Assembly (NCBI GenBank): GCA_036396535.1
Contig: DASWKR010000051.1
Span: forward strand, 1 to 64,000
Origin: Acidimicrobiia bacterium
GTDB taxonomy: Bacteria; Actinomycetota; Acidimicrobiia; Spongiisociales; UBA5794
DNA length: 64,000 nt
Reading direction: 5' to 3'
The notes under the pieces were generated by a model, which did not search any database, was not told the origin of the DNA, and was given only the letters and a program-made list of their open reading frames with translations. How positions within the stretch are numbered: the first letter of the stretch is position 1; each line of letters begins with the position of its first letter. The position numbers and the translations under genes are program-made. Shown piece after piece: positions 17,041 through 25,981 of the stretch.

Positions 17041-19503
17041 ATGTCTTGGTCGCGGCTCCGGACGAGCCTTGCGTTGCTCGTCCTGTCACTCGCACTCGTT
17101 CCTCTGGCACCCCAGGCCGCATCGGCGGAAGGACCGCCCCTCCCGGAGTTCATCGACATCCACGACGTCATCCCGTCGATGACGACGACTGCCGGGCTCG
17201 TCCGCGACACCATTCGGATCGGCAACAGGGTCTACATCGCAGGATCGTTCACCGGCCTGCGTGAGACGAACAACGGGCCGGTGATCGACCAGAGGTACCT
17301 GGCGGCCGTCGACGCCAGCACAGGCGAGATCATCCAGTCGTTCGATCCGGTCCTCAACGACCAGGTCAGGACGCTCGGGGCTGCTCCGGACGGGTCACGC
17401 CTCTACATCGGAGGCAACTTCACGACCATCGACGGGGAGAGCGTCGCCAACGCCGCGGCGCTCAACCCGAGCAACGGCAACGTGGTTCCGTGGACGACGG
17501 TCCAGTTCGGACCGGTGACGGCCATCGTCGTCGAGGGCTCAGGCGACGTCTTTCTCGGCGGCTACTTCGGCCGGGTCGGCGGGATGAACCGCGACCGCCT
17601 CGCCAAGGTGTCCGCGTCGGGCACCGTCCGCTCGTGGGAAGCCGACCTCTCGTCGAACGATCCCGTCAAGAGCATGGCGCTGTCACCGGACGGCTCGCGG
17701 CTCTACGCAGGAGGGGGCTACACCTTCCAGTCGGGACCGTCGAGCGGATGGGTCTTCCGGGGCTTCATCGAGGCGTTCGACGCTTCGAGCGGCAACGACG
17801 TGGGATCGTTCAGCGCCAGTCCCGGCTACGAGTCGTTCGCCCTCGACACGCACGGCGATCGCGTCTACGCAGCCCAGGGTGGCCCGGGGGGACGCGGAGT
17901 CGTCTACCGGGCTTCGAACGGCTCGCAGGAGAGGTCGTTCTTCGCCGACGGCGACGTGCAGGAAGTGAGGGTCATCGGCAACAAGGCGTATTACGGCGGA
18001 CACTTCACCGAGGAGTTCGGAGGCAGGTCGGCGAGGTGGGTGGCCACCGTCGACCTCGACGACCTCTCGATCGACGGCACGACCTTCACCCCGGGGATCG
18101 GCGGGGGCCTCGGAGTGTGGACGTTCGACTTCGACGGGGATCATCTCTGGATCGGGGGCGACATCAACTCGGCGTCGCACCATCCTGCCGTCGGCTTCGC
18201 CCGCTTCTCCGAGGTGCCCCACGACGAGACCCCGCCCGCCAAGCCGGCCAACCTGCACGTGGCAGCGGCAACGGGATCGTCGCTGACGCTCGACTGGAAC
18301 GCCATAACGCACAGCGTCCCGTTCACGTACATCGTCAAGCGCAACGGTGTGCAGCGGGCCGAGTTGTTCGGCCAGACGACCTTCACCGACACAGGCCTTC
18401 AAGCCGACACCGTGTACCAGTACGAGGTCAACGCCGAGACCATCTACGCCGTCGAGGGCAAGGTCGCCAAGCTCACCGCGGCGACGCCTCCGCCTACCAC
18501 CACGGGGCTCATCGCGTCTGGGAACTCGTGGCGCTACCTCGACACGGGTGCAAGCCTCGGCGCCTCATGGCGTGACGTCGGCTTCGACCACTCGTCCTGG
18601 TCGCAAGGACCCTCCGAGCTCGGATACGGCGACGGCGACGAGGCAACGGTCGTGTCGGCAGGACCTTCGGGCAACCACCACATCACGACGTATTTCCGAC
18701 GGACGTTCAACTTGGGCGGCGGGCAAACCGTATTGGCGCTCGAGGTCGACATCGTCGTCGACGACGGAGCCGTGGTCTATCTGAACGGAACCGAGGTCGT
18801 CCGGCAGAACATGCCAGGTGGGACGATCACGTCGAGCACGACCGCCTCGGCCAACGCCGCCAACGAGACGGCATTCACGACGTACACACTCGACCCGTCT
18901 CTGCTCGACTCCGGCTGGAACGTGCTTGCCGTCGAGATCCACCAGGTGAGTGCGGGCAGTTCCGACATCAGCTTCGACGCCGGGCTGCGCGCCTCGCTCG
19001 TTGCGCCGTCCAAGTTCGTCACCAAGGGTTCGACGTGGCGATACGACGACGACGGCGACAAGGATGGCAAGTGGAAGAAAAAGGCCTTCGACGACTCGTC
19101 GTGGGATGCCGGATCGGCAGAGCTCGGGTACGGGGACGGCGACGAGTCGACGGTGACGAGCAACGGCACGGTGACGACGTACTTCCGCCGCGAGTTCCAG
19201 GTCTCGGACCTCGACCACGTCCGGACGCAGAAGGTGCGAGTCAAGATCCGGCGAGACGACGGTGCCGTCGTCTACCTCAACGGCGAGGAGATCGCCCGCA
19301 GCAACATGCCGGGCGGGAAGATCAAGCACAAGACGAAGGCATCCTCGACCGTCAAGGGGAAGAGCGAGCGGAAGTGGTACGTCTACACGGTTCCTGCCGA
19401 CAGGTTGCGTAAGGGCAAGAACGTGGTCGCCGTCGAGCTCCACCAGGATGCCAAGGACAGCAAAGACGCCACGTTCGACCTCAAGTTCTTCGGCCTGGCG
19501 TGA
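17041..19503 (+). CDS. secreted propeller protein with FN3 and two repeated C-terminal modules
   Basis: An 820-residue exported protein. A signal peptide (TSLALLVLSLALVPLAP, then AASAEG) is followed by a beta-propeller-like region up to about residue 395, with repeats such as GSRLYIGGNFTTIDG, GDVFLGGYFGRVGG and GSRLYAGGGYTF. A fibronectin type III-like segment (about 397-483) follows: PPAKPANLHVAAATGSSLTLDW. Two copies of a roughly 160-residue module start with GNSWRYLDTG (493) and GSTWRYDDDG (662). Both contain ELGYGDGDE, TTYFRR and GAVVYLNG. These resemble lectin-like or jelly-roll modules of secreted proteins. No catalytic motif is recognised. Probable role in adhesion or polymer binding at the surface; no sorting signal or C-terminal anchor is visible. 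Confidence 0.85.
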   Translation: MSWSRLRTSLALLVLSLALVPLAPQAASAEGPPLPEFIDIHDVIPSMTTTAGLVRDTIRIGNRVYIAGSFTGLRETNNGPVIDQRYLAAVDASTGEIIQSFDPVLNDQVRTLGAAPDGSRLYIGGNFTTIDGESVANAAALNPSNGNVVPWTTVQFGPVTAIVVEGSGDVFLGGYFGRVGGMNRDRLAKVSASGTVRSWEADLSSNDPVKSMALSPDGSRLYAGGGYTFQSGPSSGWVFRGFIEAFDASSGNDVGSFSASPGYESFALDTHGDRVYAAQGGPGGRGVVYRASNGSQERSFFADGDVQEVRVIGNKAYYGGHFTEEFGGRSARWVATVDLDDLSIDGTTFTPGIGGGLGVWTFDFDGDHLWIGGDINSASHHPAVGFARFSEVPHDETPPAKPANLHVAAATGSSLTLDWNAITHSVPFTYIVKRNGVQRAELFGQTTFTDTGLQADTVYQYEVNAETIYAVEGKVAKLTAATPPPTTTGLIASGNSWRYLDTGASLGASWRDVGFDHSSWSQGPSELGYGDGDEATVVSAGPSGNHHITTYFRRTFNLGGGQTVLALEVDIVVDDGAVVYLNGTEVVRQNMPGGTITSSTTASANAANETAFTTYTLDPSLLDSGWNVLAVEIHQVSAGSSDISFDAGLRASLVAPSKFVTKGSTWRYDDDGDKDGKWKKKAFDDSSWDAGSAELGYGDGDESTVTSNGTVTTYFRREFQVSDLDHVRTQKVRVKIRRDDGAVVYLNGEEIARSNMPGGKIKHKTKASSTVKGKSERKWYVYTVPADRLRKGKNVVAVELHQDAKDSKDATFDLKFFGLA

Positions 19504-19536
19504 CCACCTCAGGTGTGAGCGGTCGCGCCCCGACCA

Positions 19537-20226
19537 TCATCGAGCGGCCGTCCGGTCCTTGGCGAGCACGATAGAACCGAAGGCGACCGCGCCGATGGCG
19601 ACGAGAGGCAAGTAGACGAGCGAGCCGAGGCCCTTTCGCCACAATGCGATGTCGGCATCGACGACCGTGGCGACGACGGCCACCACGGGCAGGACCGCAA
19701 AGCTTGCAACCAGGATCCCTGCGAAGCGCCGCGAGACGATGGCGGCGGCGGCGACTGCGAGCACCACCATCAGGATCGCGATGCCGAGCAATCCGAAGCC
19801 CTCAAAGCCTCTGACGGCAGGCGACGCCGCCACCGGCAGGAGCACCGCGACGAGGCGCCACGACCGCGACTCGGGGATCCCGCGGATGACGACGCCCCCT
19901 AGAACGATCGTTGGAAGCGTGAGGATGCCTGCGCCGAGGCCGAGCGGGAGGACCACCACCCCGGCGGCGATTGCAGCCGCCCGCCTCGCCCAGCTGCGCC
20001 ATGGTGCTCGCCTGGCGTGGTAGGCCACACCCATGAACAGGCCGATCAGCGTCGGAACGGCGACGATGTAGATCGTCCCGGACCACGAGAACTCCGGATC
20101 CTCGGAGATGAGCCGCATCCAGACGCGGGCGACGACTCCCCACGTGAACCCGACGCCGACGCCCGCCGCCACGGCAGGCAACGCACCCAGCCGCAGCCTG
20201 CTCCCTCGTACCACCAGCGTTGCCAC
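19537..20226 (-). CDS. multi-pass membrane protein of unknown function
   Basis: A 229-residue hydrophobic protein with roughly six predicted membrane segments, including LRLGALPAVAAGVGVGFTWGVV, TIYIVAVPTLIGLFMGVAYHA, AAIAAGVVVLPLGLGAGIL and ILVASFAVLPVVAVVATVV. It has no recognised catalytic motif. It is convergent with the propeller gene (33-nt gap) and is followed upstream by about 200 bp without a gene before the end of the SARP gene. I do not recognise the family. Confidence 0.7.
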   Translation of the reverse strand: MATLVVRGSRLRLGALPAVAAGVGVGFTWGVVARVWMRLISEDPEFSWSGTIYIVAVPTLIGLFMGVAYHARRAPWRSWARRAAAIAAGVVVLPLGLGAGILTLPTIVLGGVVIRGIPESRSWRLVAVLLPVAASPAVRGFEGFGLLGIAILMVVLAVAAAAIVSRRFAGILVASFAVLPVVAVVATVVDADIALWRKGLGSLVYLPLVAIGAVAFGSIVLAKDRTAAR

Positions 20227-20434
20227 CGCAGACCTCCCGTCGCCGCCCTGTCATCGATACGGACGAACGACGAGCACGGCCCGGTGACACACCGCAACGG
20301 CGCGTTGGTGTACCGACGCCCCGATTGGGTGGTAATCGTTCGGTAATCGCTCCCCCCAAGCTGGCCCCATTGCTCGAACGGGAGGAACGATGCGCTACGT
20401 CGGACCGTACGCAGGGATCGTGTTGAACGCCTTG

Positions 20435-23293
20435 TCAGGCGACAACGGAGAACCCAAGCCGAAGGAGAGCCCGGATGTCGAGGCCGGGTCCGCCCGGGCC
20501 GGCCGGGTCGAGGCCCGCCGCCGTCGCCGCCGCGTCCACCTCGGCAAGCAGGTCGGCGAGGTAAGGGCGCAATGAGCGCTCGGCCGTGAGGCGCCTGGCG
20601 CCGGCAGCAAGCCTCGTAGCCGATGCGATCTCGCCGATGGCCACTGCGTACGCGGCGGCCAGGCACAGGGTGAACCCGAAGTACTCGTCGCCGAGCTTCA
20701 CGTTGATGCGGAGCAGCTCGGCAATCTGCTCACGTGCGCCGTGGAGATCCCCGAGGCGCAGTGCGCTCTGACCGATGATGTGACGTGCCATCGCCGCGAA
20801 GCCGGCGTCGCCTCCTTCGCTCGTGGCAGCCCCCAGCCAGGCTGTGGCGATCGCCGACGCCTCGGAAGCGTTGCCGTCCGCCAACTCGATCTCGGCAAGA
20901 GTGACCATCGACGTGTCGAGGGTCGCCTCGCCGTGCAGCCGTGCCTGCTCGATGGCTCCCTCGACGGCTGCGCGAGCCTCGGCCATGTTCCGCTGGAGGA
21001 TGAGGATGACTGCCAGGTTCGCCAGCGTCGCTCGTGCGGAGACGCCTCTGGCGATCTCATCGTCGACCATCGCCCGGTGGAGAGCGGCGGCTTCGTCCAA
21101 TGCTCCGTTCTCGCGGAGCAACAATGCCCGCACCGCGTTGTCCGCCCGCTGCCCGATCGAGCCGGCGAGAGCATCCTTGTCGTCGAGGAGCTCCTCGAGG
21201 CCCTCTCGGTCGGCGAACAGCTTGAGTCGCGTGATCCTGTCGAGGAAGTGCAGTCGTGCGACTCGATCGGCGGGCATGGCGTGCGCCGCCAGTCGGTCGG
21301 CGACCACCTGGCCTTCTGCCCACCTTCCCCGCACGTGCCACCAGCGCCACCCGTCGGCGAGGATCGCGGCGGCAACTTCCGGCCGCTCGAGCATCACCGA
21401 CTCGATGGCGTTCGACAGGTTCGCCCCGTCGGCATCGACGTTCTGGAGCACCGCGAACATCTGCTCACCCGGCGTGGCGGCGTGCACCCGGGCCGCGACA
21501 CCCTGAAAGTGCGCCGAGTACGCCTCGACGAGGGCGCGGCTGCTCTCGTGGTCCAACAGGCGAGCGGCTGCGACCCTGACCGTCTCCAGCAGCCGGTACC
21601 GGGGCGGGTCGCCGGGTTGCGTCACCAGCAACGAGTGATCGGCGAGCTCGGCGAGCGCGGAGACGATGCTCGCGGCAGGCGCCGCGGCGACCGCCTCGGC
21701 GACCGCCGTGGCGACCGCCTCGACAGCCGCCAGATCGAACGAGCCACGGAACACGGAGAGACTGCCGAACAGGTCCTTCGCCTCGCCGGACAAGAGATCG
21801 ACCGACCACGCCAACGCCGCCTCCAGGCTTCGCTGATGCGGTGGACGTCCGCCGGCGCCGTCGGCGAGGAATCCGAGGCGCTCGTCGATGCGCATGAGTA
21901 TCTGTTGGGGCGACATGACGGTCGTCTTCATGGCGGCCAGTTCGATAGCGAGCGGGATTCCATCGAGGGCGCGGCACAGCTCGGCGATGGCTTCGACGGT
22001 CTCGTCCGTCTCCACAGGCGTGACCCCGATGGCGGCAGCTCGTCTGAGGAAGAGACCGACCGCGGGGGATGCCAGCGCTTCGTGCGGCGGAGCGCCCTCC
22101 TCGGGTAGGCGCAGCGGTCCCAGCACGAAACGCTGCTCTGTCGGGACGCCCAGGGGGATACGACTCGTGGCGATCACCCTGGTCGCCGGCAGCACGGCGA
22201 CGAGACGCTCGATCATCGGCCCGATCTGAGGGAGCATGTGCTCGCAGTTGTCCAGGACGATCACGCCTGGGCTCTGGTCGAGCAGCTCTGGTGCGCGCCA
22301 GGTCTCGCCGGTGAAGGCGGCTCCCGTGGCTCCCGCCATCGCCGGAGCTGCGGCGGCGGCACTCTCGAAGACCGACAGGTCGACGAACTCGGTCCGCGCC
22401 GAGGTACCGATCGAGCGTGCCGCAGCCACCGCGAGTGTCGTCTTCCCAATTCCTGCCGCACCCAGCACGGTCACGAAACGGCGAGCGCGCACGAGAGCGA
22501 CGAGGTCGGCCAGCTCGTCGTCACGGCCGATCATGGCGGGCAACGCAGGGAGCGTGCTCGCCGGAGGGGTCACCGAGCCTCCGATGAGCACCGACTCCTC
22601 GGCGCGTCGCGTCTCGTCGCTCGGCTCGAGGCCGCGCTCGGCGAGGGCGGCGGCGAGCCTGCCGTATTCGTCGAGGGCCTCGACCATCCTCCCGGAGGCG
22701 GCGAGCGCCCTCATCATCTCGCGAACCACCGCCTCGTTCGTCGGATCGGATTCGAGGGTCCTTCTCAGGTCGACGACGGCTTCGTCGGGCCTGCCGAGGT
22801 CGACGAGGGCTTCTGCCCGCATCAGCGTGGCCGCCGTCGACACCTCCTCGTCTGCTCGGATCGCAGCCTCGGCGAAGTCGGCATAGTGGAACTCCGGGAG
22901 GGGGGCGGCGCGCCGGATCTGTGCGGCGGCGCCGAGCAGGTCGAGCCGATCCCGCGACTCGAGCGTCGCCGCGCTCCTCACCATCTCGTGGTAGCAGGTG
23001 AGGTCGATCGCCTCCGCGGGGGCGTTCAGCCAATAGCCACCCGGCACGCCGTCGATGGTGACTCCGCTGCCTACCAGGAGACTCCGCAGGTTCGAGATGC
23101 GCACGCGGAGCGACCGCAGCGCCTGGTCGGCATCCGAGTCTTCCCAGAGATCGTCGACGAGCCGATCGCTACGAACCACCTCGCCGGGCCGGGTCGCCAG
23201 GTAGGCCAGCACGGCGCGCTCTTTGGCACCTGGGACGCGGCGAACGGCGGCGCCGATCGTCACCTCCAGCGCACCGTAGATGCGAATTCCCAC
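20435..23293 (-). CDS. SARP-family transcriptional regulator with NB-ARC ATPase and TPR-like region
   Basis: About 952 residues with the AfsR-like layout. An OmpR-type winged helix (residues 1-95: VGIRIYGALEVTIG ... RAVLAYLATRPGEVVRSDRLVDDLW ... LRVRISNLRSLL) is followed by a bacterial transcriptional activation domain (about 100-245). A P-loop ATPase has Walker A VLGAAGIGKTTLAVAAA (about 275-290) and a following GVIVLDNCEH Walker B. The C-terminal third is helical, TPR-like. The start is GTG 23293 with GGAGG 6 nt upstream. Such regulators activate secondary metabolism or cell-surface genes in actinobacteria. No polyketide or peptide cluster lies in the window, so the target is unknown. The 170 bp upstream shows nothing else recognisable. 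Confidence 0.9.
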   Translation of the reverse strand: MGIRIYGALEVTIGAAVRRVPGAKERAVLAYLATRPGEVVRSDRLVDDLWEDSDADQALRSLRVRISNLRSLLVGSGVTIDGVPGGYWLNAPAEAIDLTCYHEMVRSAATLESRDRLDLLGAAAQIRRAAPLPEFHYADFAEAAIRADEEVSTAATLMRAEALVDLGRPDEAVVDLRRTLESDPTNEAVVREMMRALAASGRMVEALDEYGRLAAALAERGLEPSDETRRAEESVLIGGSVTPPASTLPALPAMIGRDDELADLVALVRARRFVTVLGAAGIGKTTLAVAAARSIGTSARTEFVDLSVFESAAAAAPAMAGATGAAFTGETWRAPELLDQSPGVIVLDNCEHMLPQIGPMIERLVAVLPATRVIATSRIPLGVPTEQRFVLGPLRLPEEGAPPHEALASPAVGLFLRRAAAIGVTPVETDETVEAIAELCRALDGIPLAIELAAMKTTVMSPQQILMRIDERLGFLADGAGGRPPHQRSLEAALAWSVDLLSGEAKDLFGSLSVFRGSFDLAAVEAVATAVAEAVAAAPAASIVSALAELADHSLLVTQPGDPPRYRLLETVRVAAARLLDHESSRALVEAYSAHFQGVAARVHAATPGEQMFAVLQNVDADGANLSNAIESVMLERPEVAAAILADGWRWWHVRGRWAEGQVVADRLAAHAMPADRVARLHFLDRITRLKLFADREGLEELLDDKDALAGSIGQRADNAVRALLLRENGALDEAAALHRAMVDDEIARGVSARATLANLAVILILQRNMAEARAAVEGAIEQARLHGEATLDTSMVTLAEIELADGNASEASAIATAWLGAATSEGGDAGFAAMARHIIGQSALRLGDLHGAREQIAELLRINVKLGDEYFGFTLCLAAAYAVAIGEIASATRLAAGARRLTAERSLRPYLADLLAEVDAAATAAGLDPAGPGGPGLDIRALLRLGFSVVA

Positions 23294-23463
23294 GAGGTCC
23301 CTCCATAGGCGGCGCCGATCCCGGCGGCCACCAGCGACGACGAGACACCGAGTGGCTTCCGGAGATACCCGCAGTATCGACAAGGGACGACCCACAGTCA
23401 CGCGCGCTGCCGGCCGACCTCTCGCGCCATGCACAGCCACTACTCGAGCTGCTCGTCCACCCA

Positions 23464-24960
23464 TCAGTCACCTTCGACGGCCGCCAGGCGCGAGAACGTG
23501 TCACGGAGGAGCGGGTAGAGCTCGCGGTAGACGCCGTAGACGTCGTCGTAGTCGGCGGCCTGCCTACCCGGCTCGATGGCGGCGCCGACGTCAACGGCGG
23601 CATCACATGCCTCGGCGACCGTCGAGAAGGCGCCGTCGCCGACCGCGGCCAGCAGAGCAGCACCGTGGGCCGCCGCTTCTGCGGTGCCGACGGCGCGGAC
23701 CGGTCGGTCGATGACGTCGGCGATGATCTGGAGCCAAACGGGACTCTGCGCACCACCTCCCGCCACCCTCACCTCGCCGAGATCGACCGAGGCGGCTGTG
23801 AGCTCCACGGCATCCCGCAGCCCGAAGGCGACCCCTTCGAGAACGGATCTGGCGGCGTGTCCGAGCCCGTGTCGCACCGTCAGCCCGACGAGCGCTCCCC
23901 TCGCCGTCGGGTCGGGGTGAGGTGTTCGCTCGCCGGTCAGGTATGGGAGGAACACGAGCCCGGCGGCCCCGGCAGGAACCGACGAGGCGAGCTCGTCGAG
24001 ACGCGAATATGGCATCCCCGGAGCCAGCGTGTCGCGAAACCAGCGGAGGCTCCCAGCGGCGGAGAGCATCACTCCCATCAGGTGCCAGGTCCCCGGGACG
24101 GCATGGCAAAAGGCGTGAAGCCTGCCCTCCGGCTCGATCGCCGGCCAATCCGTCGGCGTGAACACGACGCCACTCGTGCCGAGGCTCATGGCGACGACAC
24201 CCGGGGCGACCGCGCCGACGCCGACGCCGTTGGCCGCCTGGTCCCCTCCACCCGCCACGACCGGCGTGCCGGTGCGCAGGCCGGTGACGGCGGCGGCCTC
24301 GCTCGAGACCGTGCCGGTCACTTCGGGACCCTCGTGCGTGGGTGGAAGCCATCGTCGCGGGATATCGAGGGCGGCGAGCACGGCGAGCGACCAGTCGCGG
24401 TCGGCAAGGTCGAACAGGATCGTCCCGGACGCCCCCGCCTTGTCGGTCGCGTACTCGCCGGTGAGCCTGAGCCTGACGAAGTCCTTGGGGAGCAGGGCGT
24501 GGGCGGTTCGCTCGTAATGCTGCGGCTCGTGGTTGCGCACCCAGAGGATCTTGGGGGCCGTGAAGCCTGTGAGCGCATCGTTGCCCGTCGTTGCGATGAG
24601 GCGGTCGCGGCCGACCCGCTCCCGCATCTCGTCGCATTCCGCCTGCGTACGCTGATCGTTCCACAGGATCGCCGGGCGGACCGCATCGCCGGCCGAGTCG
24701 AGCATCGCCAGCCCGTGCATCTGGCCCGTGAGGCCGACCGCGGCGACGTCATCGCCCGCCACGCCGGCGGCGGACATGGCGGCGCCGATCGCCTCCACGG
24801 CTGCATCCCACCACAGGTGAGGTGACTGCTCGGCCCACAGCGGGTGCGGTGTCTCGTATTCGTACTCGGATCTTCCGACGGCCAGGACGTCGCCGTCTTC
24901 GTCGGCAAGGAGCGCCTTCGTCGCCGTTGTCGAGACGTCGATGCCGAGGTAGTGGCTCAC
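23464..24960 (-). CDS. xylB: xylulokinase
   Basis: A 498-residue FGGY-family carbohydrate kinase of normal length. N-terminal YLGIDVSTTATKALL is the phosphate-binding strand; GLTGQMHGLAMLD is the xylulokinase substrate signature; GGGDQAANGVGVGA contains the catalytic aspartate; and VRVAGGGAQSPVWLQIIADV is the FGGY C-terminal motif. It phosphorylates D-xylulose for the pentose phosphate pathway. The start is GTG 24960, overlapping the stop of the upstream gene as GTGA; the longer in-frame extension is antisense-like and rejected. A xylose-type ABC importer and ROK repressor lie 7 kb away, making pentose use likely. Confidence 0.9.
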   Translation of the reverse strand: MSHYLGIDVSTTATKALLADEDGDVLAVGRSEYEYETPHPLWAEQSPHLWWDAAVEAIGAAMSAAGVAGDDVAAVGLTGQMHGLAMLDSAGDAVRPAILWNDQRTQAECDEMRERVGRDRLIATTGNDALTGFTAPKILWVRNHEPQHYERTAHALLPKDFVRLRLTGEYATDKAGASGTILFDLADRDWSLAVLAALDIPRRWLPPTHEGPEVTGTVSSEAAAVTGLRTGTPVVAGGGDQAANGVGVGAVAPGVVAMSLGTSGVVFTPTDWPAIEPEGRLHAFCHAVPGTWHLMGVMLSAAGSLRWFRDTLAPGMPYSRLDELASSVPAGAAGLVFLPYLTGERTPHPDPTARGALVGLTVRHGLGHAARSVLEGVAFGLRDAVELTAASVDLGEVRVAGGGAQSPVWLQIIADVIDRPVRAVGTAEAAAHGAALLAAVGDGAFSTVAEACDAAVDVGAAIEPGRQAADYDDVYGVYRELYPLLRDTFSRLAAVEGD

Positions 24961-25853
24961 TGTTTCATGGCCTCCGGGACCGCCTCGAGGCTCCGTACGA
25001 CGTCGCGCCATGGGGAGCCGTCGAGCGAGAGGAGTCGCCAAACCTCCCTGTGGCGTGACTCGCCTCCCGGGGCGAGGTCCACGACAGGACCGAGCGTCTC
25101 GAGCTCGATGAACCGGGCGTTGCGGTACACCTGTGCCGAGGCGCCCATGTCGACGTAGCTCGCCGATGCCTCGTGAACCGGGCCCCATTTCACGAAGGCC
25201 GTGTCACCGAGTCGGTAGGCGAGCCAGCCCCGCTGATTTGGCTGTCCGATCTTGAACGGCTCGGGGTCGGCGCTCGCATTGACCGCGATCTCGCTCTGCC
25301 CCACCTCGACGTCCGGCGAGGCCGGGTCGCTGTACGACCACAACACGAGCTGCCGATGGGGCTGGAGGGCGTCGTCCCCCGACGGGATGGCCGGCTGCGG
25401 CAGTATCGCCGTGCCTCCCGGCATGAGCTGCGTGATGGCCCACGGCGCCAGCCGGAGGGTGGCGTCTCCCGCGTTGCGCAGCACGTGGTCGACGACGGTG
25501 TCGTCACCGGCCTGCGTGAGCACGATCTTCTTGACGAGCCCGTCGGGATCGGGTCGGCCCGTGACACTCAGGTGGCGGCTCCCGGCCTCGACGACCACGG
25601 CGCCGTCGTCCGGCACGTACGTGGCGGCGGGCACCTCTGGAGCGCGCCATAGCCTGTGGCCCCCGAGGAACCGGTAGCGCCCCAGCCATGGGTGGAAGAG
25701 ATCTTCCGACGGGAGGCAGGCGAAGAGCTGACGGCACCCGGGCTTCGAGTACGCCAGGATGCGGGGACCGGAGTCGAGCGCCACCGTTACGGACATGGGG
25801 CCGAGCTCGACACGCTCGACAGCGTTCAGCCCCCACGAAGCAGCGTCTTCCAT
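24957..25853 (-). CDS. galactose-mutarotase-fold-like protein coupled to xylB
   Basis: About 298 residues, predicted beta-rich and soluble, with alternating strands such as VELGPMSVTVALDSGPRILAYS, HLSVTGRPDPDGLVKKIVLTQ and FIELETLGPVVDLAPGGES. The pattern of a leading GPRI and a late LETLGP...PGGE is what I expect for aldose-1-epimerase-like or DUF4380-type sugar-binding folds, but no catalytic histidine/glutamate pair can be assigned confidently. The stop overlaps the xylB start as GTGA, so it is co-translated with the kinase, favouring a role in sugar handling such as anomer interconversion. ATG 25853 is chosen; GTG 25880 is also possible. Confidence 0.6.
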   Translation of the reverse strand: MEDAASWGLNAVERVELGPMSVTVALDSGPRILAYSKPGCRQLFACLPSEDLFHPWLGRYRFLGGHRLWRAPEVPAATYVPDDGAVVVEAGSRHLSVTGRPDPDGLVKKIVLTQAGDDTVVDHVLRNAGDATLRLAPWAITQLMPGGTAILPQPAIPSGDDALQPHRQLVLWSYSDPASPDVEVGQSEIAVNASADPEPFKIGQPNQRGWLAYRLGDTAFVKWGPVHEASASYVDMGASAQVYRNARFIELETLGPVVDLAPGGESRHREVWRLLSLDGSPWRDVVRSLEAVPEAMKQ

Positions 25854-25981
25854 CGTTCCAGTCTTGCGGACCTGGGGCACGGTGGCGAGGCGCCGCCCGG
25901 GTCGCCTCAGAGGCGGGCGGGGCTACGGTTGCCGTCACACCGCTCGGCGAACGGACACCGTTGACGACCGCGAACACTCCA

